NCBI GenBank assembly: GCA_030765245.1
Contig: JAVCCX010000341.1
Coordinates: 1 to 13,435, forward strand
Origin: Candidatus Zophobacter franzmannii
GTDB lineage: Bacteria; Cloacimonadota; Cloacimonadia; Cloacimonadales; JAFGVF01
Length of the DNA stretch: 13,435 bases
Direction: 5' to 3'
Position numbers and translations under genes: made by a program. Below are positions 1-7,002 of this stretch, in pieces (the first letter of the stretch is position 1; each line of letters opens with the position of its first letter). The notes beneath the pieces are model-generated. The model was not told the origin of the DNA. It was given only the letters and a program-made list of their open reading frames with translations, and did no database searches.

Positions 1-2
1 GT

Positions 3-281
3 AGTTCCGATTGGTATATAACTCCACTTGCTCCTTTGATGGGAATTGAAGCCTCAGTTAATCACCACAATCCGGATGAACGACTGTCAATACCTGAAGC
101 TATTAAGATCTATACTGAAAACTCAGCGTGGTTGATTCATGAAGAGAATAGTAGAGGTGTTATTAAAGAGGGTTATAAAGCTGATTTTACAATTATTGAT
201 AGAGATATCTTAAAACCAGACAATTTCACAAAGATAAAAGCAAAAGGGATTATTAAAAATGGATATTGGCTCAGGCCATAA
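3..281 (+). CDS. Amidohydrolase family 3 (YtcJ-like), C-terminal fragment
   Basis: This is the 3' end of a gene that starts before the window; the frame is open from base 3, so the in-frame TTG and ATG at 36-41 are internal codons. The 92 visible residues start with SSDWYITPLAPLMGIEASVN, matching the end of the metal-dependent amidohydrolase barrel of YtcJ-type proteins, where (G/S)SDWP and PLLGI are conserved and the Asp is a metal ligand. Next come LSIPEAIKIYTENSAW, GVIKEGYKADFTIIDRD and KGIIKNGYW, the usual closing helix and small beta-sandwich that carries the 'G.iK.G..AD' signature. Family members hydrolyse C-N bonds of varied, mostly unknown, small substrates, probably in the cytoplasm; the substrate cannot be told from this fragment. 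The stop codon (TAA) lies 23 bases inside the next gene, so the two are probably co-transcribed and translationally coupled. Confidence 0.85.
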   Translation, partial: SSDWYITPLAPLMGIEASVNHHNPDERLSIPEAIKIYTENSAWLIHEENSRGVIKEGYKADFTIIDRDILKPDNFTKIKAKGIIKNGYWLRP

Positions 282-834
282 GCGTCGGGAACTAATTAAA
301 AAACTCCTACTTCAAGAAAGCAGGCTTTTTTCTGAAGCTAAGCTTATTGACTACTATAAAGTAATCTTTCAGGCCTTCAGAGGTCCGTCCCATTTCATCA
401 ATGAATCCTCCTTAGAATTTTTAAGAGAAGAAATATATTTGACGAATATTAACAAATATCCAATACTTGTCGATATCTCAGGTTTCCACAAAATGTGGAG
501 AGTGAATGTTAATGTAGTATCTGATGGAATTATCAGTCTTGATGCTTATGCGGAAGCACATTTTAATACTTGTAGAGAAAAACAGTCAGATGAAATTAGG
601 TGGTTAGAATTTTGGGAAAAAGAGCAAGATTACTTCTATGAGTGTCTTGAGAGTCTACATATTTTGAGCTCTGACACAAAAGATATTGGAATTCTTGACT
701 TTACAGTGGCTTGTAGTCACTCTGGCTCATATCATAAGTATTATACACCGCATTATAGATTAATAAATTATGAACTTTTACCTTCTGATGTTGTGCAAGT
801 GTTACAAGATATCAACATCCGAAGTGGAAATTAA
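259..834 (+). CDS. Uncharacterised conserved protein, 191 residues
   Basis: I do not recognise a named gene. The ATG at 259 overlaps the end of the amidohydrolase gene by 23 bases and has a purine-rich AAAAGGG about 10 bases upstream, so this start is plausible. The protein looks soluble, with no signal peptide or membrane segment, and is rich in aromatic and acidic residues. Two stretches stand out: DYYKVIFQAFRGPSHFI (residues 31-47) and CSHSGSYHKYYTPHYRLIN (152-170). They resemble, from memory, a widespread family of about 200 residues with 'DLYKLLYQa.fGPgHai' near the N-terminus and 'HSeaYr.aY.PhYRvv' near the C-terminus, for which I know no function. Conserved His, Tyr and Glu residues could form an active or metal site, but that is a guess. 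Overlap with the amidohydrolase suggests co-expression, possibly a shared metabolic role. It ends with TAA 39 bases before the next start. Confidence 0.75.
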   Translation: MDIGSGHKRRELIKKLLLQESRLFSEAKLIDYYKVIFQAFRGPSHFINESSLEFLREEIYLTNINKYPILVDISGFHKMWRVNVNVVSDGIISLDAYAEAHFNTCREKQSDEIRWLEFWEKEQDYFYECLESLHILSSDTKDIGILDFTVACSHSGSYHKYYTPHYRLINYELLPSDVVQVLQDINIRSGN

Positions 835-860
835 CAATATTATATAACAAATAACATAGT

Positions 861-868
861 AAAGGTGG
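861..868 (+). promoter_or_regulatory. Ribosome binding site deciding the start of the surface protein
   Basis: AAAGGTGG lies 5 bases before the ATG at 874. The frame could also be opened at the GTG at 865, but that GTG sits inside this Shine-Dalgarno-like sequence. Starting at 874 gives a clean signal peptide (MKRILLLILSFIFLINLSA). I therefore place the start at 874. The 39-base gap upstream is AT-rich; I see no clear -35/-10 pair in it. Confidence 0.7.
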
Positions 869-873
869 AAGAA

Positions 874-2292
874 ATGAAACGAATACTCTTGCTGATTCTC
901 AGTTTTATCTTTCTCATTAACCTCTCAGCAATAGTTATCGAAAGTGGATCTTTTAGGAATTTCCTCTATGGAGTGGAACCTAATGCTGCTTATGATGATT
1001 ATGTCTCACATATTTCGGAAGGGATAGCTGACCCTGATTATAACCTCTATGCCCCATTTGACCCTCAGACTAACGGATTTGGTGACTTTGACATTCCAAA
1101 TACTGCTGAGTTGAGTGACTGGGTTACAATCATTCAAGAGTTTACATCTGCGAATTATACATCTGCTGATACTCTTATTAGTAATGGCGGATACCCTTAT
1201 GAGGTCGTTCGCTTTACAGACACTGATACAGGTGCAAGGTATTTCATGATGCGAGAGACTCTCAACATGACCTACTTTGATGATAATTTTGATGGTGACC
1301 CTAATGATGATGTTACCGGTAGCTTCGATAAGGGTTGGGGACTTTTTCTTTATAATCCAACAGCGTCAAAACCTATTGTAATTACTATTCCTCATCCAAC
1401 CGATGACTATGCAACGGCAATAATGGGATTTGAATGCTTTAAAAAGTGGGATGCAATGTTCCTCCTGATTAATGGCACAGGGCGTGAAGTCTCATGGACA
1501 AATGTAGGAAACTATTATAACAGTAAAGCTCTTGGAGATCCGACTCGTAATGCGAATACTGTATTCCATAAAGCTTATATGGGATTTTGTGACCACATAA
1601 GATCATCTTTTGGTGTTAGAGAATTTAGTGTTCAGTTACATAGTTATGACTGGGGAACTAGACATCCGGGCCTTGCTAATAATCAGATCTCAGGTGGTAA
1701 ATATGAAGAGAATCTCGGACTCCCAAGTCTTGATCCTTCCAATAGACACCTTGACCTGATTAATGCAAGTGATGAGGTGATCTTCCCTGCTAACACAATC
1801 GGTGTGCACGAAGAGGTTACTCTCAATGGTTACTACACCTTCCATAATACAGTATATGATTATTATTACTATACGGATGATGGTGATAGTATCCTCGTAA
1901 ATACTGACCAGGATCTCCCTGGTTATAGTGATAACCGCCAGACTCAATATACAAACGATAATAGTTTTAATGAATGGGATGTATATGATAACTTCTGGCA
2001 TATAGAAATGGATGAACTTCCAAATCAATATGACCAAACTAATAATAATTACAAGTGGTTCTATGGTTGGGATCCGATTGCTGAAGTCTATGACCAAAGT
2101 GCTATCTTTGACCATACTTTAGAATACTATTCTTATTGGGTTGATAAGATGACTGAGGTTCTTCCTGCTGTCTTTGATATGGACGATAGTCAGCTTGTAG
2201 CTACTCCTGAAAATCTTGATGTATTCTCACAATCATACAATTACATCACTCTCCAGTGGGATGATGTTCCTGCGTTTGACTTTGCAACATAG
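874..2292 (+). CDS. Secreted multidomain surface protein, N-terminal part up to the in-frame TAG
   Basis: This part encodes 472 residues. It starts with a signal peptide (Lys-Arg then a hydrophobic core, residues about 2-20), so the product is exported. Residues about 100-430 form a globular domain I cannot assign firmly. It contains IPHPTDDYATA (H174, D177, D178), INGTGREVS (199-207), DPTRNANTVFHKAY (to about 234) and VQLHSYDWG (H256, D259). This order of His/Asp and Arg motifs recalls the layout of N-formylglutamate amidohydrolase-like or other zinc hydrolases, which is a low-confidence inference. Residue 443 onward (ATPENLDVFSQSYNYITLQW) begins a fibronectin type III domain that is cut after FDFAT by TAG. 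If translation stops here, the protein has half a fibronectin domain and no C-terminal sorting signal, so it would probably not be anchored normally. The frame continues unchanged after the TAG; see the next two entries. Confidence 0.75.
   Translation: MKRILLLILSFIFLINLSAIVIESGSFRNFLYGVEPNAAYDDYVSHISEGIADPDYNLYAPFDPQTNGFGDFDIPNTAELSDWVTIIQEFTSANYTSADTLISNGGYPYEVVRFTDTDTGARYFMMRETLNMTYFDDNFDGDPNDDVTGSFDKGWGLFLYNPTASKPIVITIPHPTDDYATAIMGFECFKKWDAMFLLINGTGREVSWTNVGNYYNSKALGDPTRNANTVFHKAYMGFCDHIRSSFGVREFSVQLHSYDWGTRHPGLANNQISGGKYEENLGLPSLDPSNRHLDLINASDEVIFPANTIGVHEEVTLNGYYTFHNTVYDYYYYTDDGDSILVNTDQDLPGYSDNRQTQYTNDNSFNEWDVYDNFWHIEMDELPNQYDQTNNNYKWFYGWDPIAEVYDQSAIFDHTLEYYSYWVDKMTEVLPAVFDMDDSQLVATPENLDVFSQSYNYITLQWDDVPAFDFAT
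2290..2292 (+). other. In-frame amber (TAG) codon interrupting the surface-protein gene
   Basis: The TAG is codon 473 counted from the ATG at 874. The same frame is open for the 472 codons before it and the 842 codons after it. The residues on either side (FDFAT, then EILYATEPIGDD) join into one continuous fibronectin type III strand, in which this position is usually an aromatic residue such as Tyr ('YeILYaT'). A single-base change from TAT or TAC would explain it. The base context (GCA ACA TAG GAG) shows no slippery run that would suggest a frameshift. The options are a sequencing or consensus error, a true nonsense mutation, or readthrough. Confidence 0.9.
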
Positions 2293-4821
2293 GAGATTCT
2301 CTATGCTACAGAACCAATCGGTGATGACAACTATAGCATATATGATAGAAGTAACTATGAGGTTCTCGCTGATCAAAAGAGAACACTTCTTGATGTTGGT
2401 GAGCTTAGCCAAAACCAGCTCTATTACTTCAAAATAAGAGCTTTAGATAAGAATGGAAATGTTTCAGGCTTATCAAATGAAATCTCTGCTGTTACCGGTT
2501 GCGCTAAGATTCGTTACATCTCCTCTATCGGTAGAGACGGTGCAGTTGAACTCGGATGGCAAAGTGAGTATGAAAATGATGCCCAGGGCTACAGAGTCTA
2601 TCGTAGTGATGACAACGAAAACTATACTGAGATTGCTAGTTGGGTATTCAATGGAGAGCTTGTTGCTGCTAATAGTAACAACTCATGGTACTCATTTACA
2701 GATACAACCCCTGTTAATAATGTAACTTACTATTATAAGATTGCTGCCGTAGACAATAGTGATGTTGAATTTATTCATAACTATGAGACAGTAGCTGAAC
2801 CTTATGATATCTATAGAATCCATGTATCTAATGCTCTTGATGATATTAGTGATGACATTACCTTTGGTATGAACCTTGAAGCCGGTGACGGTGAGGATGG
2901 CGACTATGATGTCCGTCGTACTACAACTACATCAGGTGATTATGTATATGTTGGTTTTTGGGAAGAAGATTGGTACTACGACCCCGGTTATGGTGTGAAC
3001 TTATCTCAGCATATCAAGACGAAATTTGATACAACTAAAGACTGGAAAGGATACTACTTCCGTGTTAAGTCTAATCAGACAAACGAAGACCTAACCATGA
3101 GTCTTGAAGATTACCTTCCATTCAGATCAACAGAAAAGATCTGGATTTATGACATGGGTAATGGTTCATGGACAAGTCTCTTAGATGGAGATTATACATT
3201 CCAGGTAACTAACACTAACTATAGAAACTTCTATGTTTATTATGGTAACTTAAACCCTTACTTCGAGATAAACAACCGACAGAATCATATCTTCCAGGGT
3301 GGTCAGATTTGTGACCTTTATTGGAATAACACTCGTACTTTCCTCCTTGATCATATAGAAATATCATTACAGTCAGAAACTGACAGCGTCTTCGTTGCTG
3401 ATGATTTAACAAATGAAGATGAATTCATCATGTGGACTGTACCTGAGAATATTGAATATCACAACTTAAGACTTTATGTTGATGGTATTGCTCAAGATGG
3501 TGAAAGAATTCGTGAGAAATCTCCTTATATAATCGGTCTTGTACCTTCTACTATAGATATTACAAGAACTGCCGGTTGGCATACAGTAGCATCCCCATTC
3601 CCTAACGATGACCTCTTAGATACAGAAGCATTTGGGGCAGGAGCTGAATTATGGGAATACAACTCAGTTGGAGATCTTTTACAAGCTAATGACTTTGAGT
3701 ATGAGAATGCTTATTGGGCTTATGTACCTAATGGCAATACTGCTAGTATCCAAGCTACGGTAGCATCTGAGTATGATGAGTTTGACCTTGATTATGGTTG
3801 GAATTTCATTGTAAATCCATTTGCAGCTGAGATAACAATGCAAAACTGTTTGTTTAGAATCAACAATGTTTGGTTCTCAGCAGCAGAGGCTGTGAATGAG
3901 TTGAACCTGAATCCAAACATCTTTGTTTATCGTGATGGTATGTATCAGAATGTTTCAAATGTATTACCATTTGAGTCATACTTCCTCTATTGCCTTACTG
4001 ATGATGTAGCAAATCCAAGAATCAGAGTTTACCCATACAGCGAAGCTCTGCCTTTAGAACAACCTCTAACAAGTCTTTGGAACCTCAAGATCTTTACTGA
4101 TAATGGTATCGATAAGAGTTATGTAGAGATTGGTTCTGCATGGGAAACAACAGCTGATTATGATTTGAACTATGACTTACCTGCCTTGCAGAATAAGCCA
4201 ATTCCTGAAAGATTAGACTTTGCATTGTATCATAGCACTATCGTTGAACCAAACTATCCGTTTGAATTCATGATGCGTGAACTTACAGTTCCATTTGATA
4301 CAGATGTAGATACATCATTCGTTTGGGAATATATGCTCAAATTAGGATCAACAGACCCAATTCAGATTTATCCAGATTTAAGTCTGTTTGATGCAAACTT
4401 CACTATCAGAATTAACATCAGCGGTGATGATTTCTATCTCCATGATGAACAAAGTATAACATATCAGCCATCTTCAACCCGCGATATCTTTGGTGAGATT
4501 GAAGTATATAACTATACTGTTGGTAATGATGAGACACCTGCTGTTGCAAATGTATTCAGCATCTATCCAAATCCATTCAATCCTGATACTAACATTGCAT
4601 TCAATGTTAAGAAGTTAGGCAAAGTTGAATTGAGTCTCTATAACATCCGTGGTCAGAAGATAACCACTCTTGTTCGCGAAGAGATGAAACCAGGAAACCA
4701 TACTGTTATTTGGAACGGTGAAGATAAACATGGACGCACTGTTGCATCCGGTGTTTACTTCGCTCGCTTGAAGACAACTGGTTCTAAAACTCAGATTAAG
4801 AAGATGATGTTAATGAAATAA
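2293..4821 (+). pseudogene. Secreted multidomain surface protein, C-terminal part with fibronectin III and FlgD-Ig/type IX-like sorting domains
   Basis: This is the in-frame continuation of the gene that starts at 874. There is no ATG, GTG or TTG codon between 2293 and the ATG at 2869, and I see no ribosome binding site at 2869, so it does not look like a separate gene. In full-length numbering it completes fibronectin III domain 1 (about 443-542, with YYFKIRALDKNGNVSGLSNEIS) and adds domain 2 (543 to about 640, with GYRVYRSDDN and TYYYKIAAVD). Beta-rich regions with many Asp, Asn and aromatic residues follow. The end (about 1228-1315) starts IYPNPFNPDTNIAFNV and closes with ASGVYFARL and KKMMLMK. 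That matches the FlgD-Ig-like/type IX ('type A') sorting module known to direct outer-membrane secretion in Bacteroidota and found widely in Cloacimonadota-like genomes. The surface or secreted location is inferred from this module. The long intact frame argues for a very recent lesion, an error, or readthrough. The gene ends with TAA and a strong terminator. Confidence 0.75.
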
Positions 4822-4841
4822 GTTTCATTATCTAGTAAATT

Positions 4842-4869
4842 AACGGGGAGTGCATGCACTCCCCGTTTT
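4842..4869 (+). terminator. Intrinsic terminator of the surface-protein gene
   Basis: A perfect 26-base inverted repeat spans 4842-4867. Its arms read AACGGGGAGT and ACTCCCCGTT around a GCATGC centre, and a short T-run follows (4866-4869). It begins 20 bases after the TAA at 4819-4821. The GC-rich stem stands out against AT-rich surroundings. The T-run is only four bases, but the stem is very strong. The palindrome is symmetric, so it could also act weakly on minus-strand transcripts. Confidence 0.85.
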
Positions 4870-4929
4870 CAATTGATAGCAATAGATTGTTTGCTCTCGT
4901 ATCGCGAGCTAGCTGTCTCTTAAGGGATT

Positions 4930-4954
4930 AAAAAAAGGCAGGATAAATCCTGCC
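4930..4954 (-). terminator. Intrinsic terminator of the ftsZ operon
   Basis: Read on the minus strand, GGCAGGA and TCCTGCC form a 7-base-pair stem with a 4-base loop (TTTA), followed directly by seven T residues (4936 down to 4930). It lies 21 bases after the ftsZ stop codon. This is a textbook rho-independent terminator and marks the 3' end of the division and cell-wall operon. Confidence 0.9.
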
Positions 4955-4975
4955 CTAAGTATTCACTAAAGTGTA

Positions 4976-6235
4976 TTAATCATCATAGGCTTTTGAAAAG
5001 TCAACAGGTTTTGTTTCAAGTGGACTCATTTGCTTCTTCTCTGTTCCTTGGGATGAATTACTAACGTCTATTCCTTGCATCAATTTCTTAAGTTCGCTAT
5101 CTGCTTCTAAATCAAATGGTGAATCTGGATGATAAGATTGTGTATTCCCAGTATCATTCTGGAAGATTCCATTACCAAGTCCATTATCAGTATCAAAGTT
5201 TAGATTTGGATTGTATTGAGGGTCCTGCATAGGGGTTGTATTTCTTTGATTGTTAGATGCATTCCTTAAATACTCATCCGGATCAATTAACCCTGATGCT
5301 ATCACAGTAAGAGTTATCTTACCCTTGCTGGATTCATCAAAATGAGTTCCTCTAATTATGTGCGCATCATCCCCGGCAAGTTTATGTATTTCTTCTGAGA
5401 TATATCTCAAATCACTGGTTGGTATATCCTGTCCTGCAAGAATCTGGTATACAATTCCACTACAACTATCTAAAGAAACATCATTTAAGAGTGGGTTTTC
5501 AATAGCATTTCTAAGGGCATCTGCAGCCTTAGAGTCTCCCTCACCGACGCCAATACCAATCAATGCTCGACCATTCCCTTTCAAGATTGTAATCAAGTCT
5601 GATAGTTCAGCATTCATAACATAAGATTTGTTTATTACATCAGCAATTGCTTTTGCAGAGTTATAGAGAACTAAGTCAGCTTCTCTGTATGCTTCAAAGG
5701 CTGGAATATCCGGATATGCTTCATAGATTTTTTGATTAGGAACTATTAGATAGGAGTCTATGTACTTTTTAAGTTCAAGAAGCCCCTTCTTTGCATTATC
5801 CCTTCTAATCCGCCCTTCATCCTCAAAAGGTGTCGTTACTACTGCAACAGAGATTATACCCTTCTCCTGAGCTATTTGGGCGATTACAGGGGCTGCTCCT
5901 GTTCCTGTGCCTCCTCCCATTCCTGCGGCAATAAGAACCAAGTCAGCTCCATCCATGAGATGTTTGATATCCTCATAGTTCTCTTCAGCTGCCTCTTTAC
6001 CTTTTTCAGGTTCTGAACCTGCTCCTCTTCCTTGAGTGAGCTTCTTACCTAGCTGTATTTTAATTTTAGCTTTTGTCATGTTCAAATGAGCGATATCTGT
6101 GTTTGCTGCAATGTACTCAACATCTTCTAAACCGTAATCAATCATATTGTTAATCGCATTACAGCCTGCGCCACCTACACCAAAAATAACTAATTTAGCG
6201 TGTTTCAAAATCGGTTTCTGATCAAATTCCAACAT
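4976..6235 (-). CDS. ftsZ: Cell division protein FtsZ, divergent
   Basis: FtsZ is the tubulin-like GTPase that forms the cytoplasmic ring at the division site. The 419-residue product has [16 protein letters not shown] (17-32), AANTD (43-47) and the GTP-binding tubulin signature [17 protein letters not shown] (104-120). Several usually invariant places differ. 'GAGANPE' reads GAGSEPE (71-77), and 'IPND' reads VPNQ (165-168). The T7 loop 'NxDxxD' that completes GTP hydrolysis in the next subunit reads N208-A-E210-L-S-D213, so the first catalytic Asp is Glu. After about residue 320 comes a long polar linker rich in Asn, Asp and Gln. The C-terminus ([13 protein letters not shown]) does not contain the usual 'DIPaFLR' peptide that binds FtsA and other anchors. 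The ATG is preceded by AAGGGAGT (6241-6248), 26 bases after ftsQ. It is the last gene of the operon and has a terminator 21 bases downstream. Confidence 0.95.
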   Translation of the reverse strand: MLEFDQKPILKHAKLVIFGVGGAGCNAINNMIDYGLEDVEYIAANTDIAHLNMTKAKIKIQLGKKLTQGRGAGSEPEKGKEAAEENYEDIKHLMDGADLVLIAAGMGGGTGTGAAPVIAQIAQEKGIISVAVVTTPFEDEGRIRRDNAKKGLLELKKYIDSYLIVPNQKIYEAYPDIPAFEAYREADLVLYNSAKAIADVINKSYVMNAELSDLITILKGNGRALIGIGVGEGDSKAADALRNAIENPLLNDVSLDSCSGIVYQILAGQDIPTSDLRYISEEIHKLAGDDAHIIRGTHFDESSKGKITLTVIASGLIDPDEYLRNASNNQRNTTPMQDPQYNPNLNFDTDNGLGNGIFQNDTGNTQSYHPDSPFDLEADSELKKLMQGIDVSNSSQGTEKKQMSPLETKPVDFSKAYDD

Positions 6236-6261
6236 GGTTTACTCCCTTGCTGTTGCAGTCT

Positions 6262-7002
6262 TTATTCTTTTATAACCTTGTCTTTATATTTAAAAGTATA
6301 TGACTTGTACTTTTCAATCCTGATGTTCTCCAACAGAGTGAAAAACATTGAGATGTTATCTTCTAAGTAACGCAAGTCAATAATTATCTTCTTCCCTGAT
6401 TCCATTTCATAAAAACAGATATCTTTTCCGTCCATGAAATACTCAGAAATATATATTTCTATCTCAGGTTTTACTTCAAGTAATTTCTTATGATATGCGA
6501 TAATCTTTTGAACCATATCACTTTCAACTACTGATCCGGGTGATAGTTTATTAGGATTTATTTTAGTTCTAATAATAGCAAAATCATCTTCTTTATTGTA
6601 ATTAAATCTATTTAAGACAACCCCTTCAGAGTCTAATGTATAAATAGAGCCCGTCTTGGTAATAATGTTAATGAATCCCGGTCTCTCGTAAATCTTAACT
6701 TTTAATTTATTGAGTGGTGCTCTTGATATTCTAACAGATTCAATTCGATAAATCTCGAGTAATTCATCTTCTATCTTCTGTTTGTTAACCTTGTAAAGAT
6801 TTCTACTAAGATACTGATCAAGAAGCTTCTCGAGCTGAACTGTAGTTATAATTTTATTGTTCTTTATAATAATTTCTGTAATATTACATTTATCCCATTG
6901 TTGGAGAAACATGAGGATACCGGTAAAAATAATAACCAATGTCAGTAAAATTGTTACTGCATATGCTAAATATCTACTATTACCGTGTACTTTCTTCTTC
7001 AT
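6262..7002 (-). CDS. ftsQ: Cell division protein FtsQ/DivIB
   Basis: FtsQ is a bitopic divisome protein that links early ring components with the FtsB/FtsL and FtsW/FtsI septal synthesis complex. The 246-residue product has the expected layout: a short positively charged cytoplasmic tail (MKKKVHGNSR), one membrane helix (about 11-33) and an extracytoplasmic part. The latter begins with a POTRA-like segment (about 39-110, with ITEIIIKNNKIITTVQLEKLL and RIESVRISRAPLNKLKVKIYER), followed by the FtsQ domain, which includes YTLDSEGVVL (about 121-130). Sequence conservation is low, as is normal for this family, so the name rests on topology, these motifs and position between murC and ftsZ. Its ATG overlaps the murC stop as ATGA, and GAGGGAAA inside the murC end serves as ribosome binding site. 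The gene is followed directly by ftsZ; the usual ftsA is not there. Confidence 0.88.
   Translation of the reverse strand: MKKKVHGNSRYLAYAVTILLTLVIIFTGILMFLQQWDKCNITEIIIKNNKIITTVQLEKLLDQYLSRNLYKVNKQKIEDELLEIYRIESVRISRAPLNKLKVKIYERPGFINIITKTGSIYTLDSEGVVLNRFNYNKEDDFAIIRTKINPNKLSPGSVVESDMVQKIIAYHKKLLEVKPEIEIYISEYFMDGKDICFYEMESGKKIIIDLRYLEDNISMFFTLLENIRIEKYKSYTFKYKDKVIKE

Noticed and set aside
835..873. A sigma-70-type promoter in the AT-rich gap before the surface-protein gene
   Set aside because: TATAAC and TAACAT are present, but I find no partner -35 box at good spacing, and AT-rich sequence gives such hits by chance.
1690..2115. A 141-codon open frame on the minus strand inside the surface-protein gene
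   Set aside because: It lies opposite an intact coding frame and its translation is a run of Ile and Val with no family resemblance. It is an antisense shadow of Asp/Asn/Tyr-rich coding sequence.
2290..2292. Genome-wide reassignment of TAG to an amino acid
   Set aside because: murD ends with TAG at the normal MurD C-terminus and no other gene here has an internal TAG. One case is too little evidence for a changed code.
2216..2725. Two short plus-strand open frames in another phase around the TAG, which might suggest a frameshifted gene
   Set aside because: The original frame resumes directly after the TAG with good fibronectin III sequence. The other-phase translations look random (Met- and Leu-rich), so this is a point stop, not a frameshift.
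2869..4821. A separate gene starting at the ATG at 2869
   Set aside because: There is no Shine-Dalgarno sequence, and no signal peptide at that start. The 576 in-frame bases upstream encode the rest of the fibronectin domains, so the region belongs to the gene starting at 874.
4842..4867. The perfect palindrome as a recombination site or part of a CRISPR-like repeat
   Set aside because: It occurs once, has no flanking direct repeats or integrase gene, and its position 20 bases after a stop codon with a following T-run fits a terminator.
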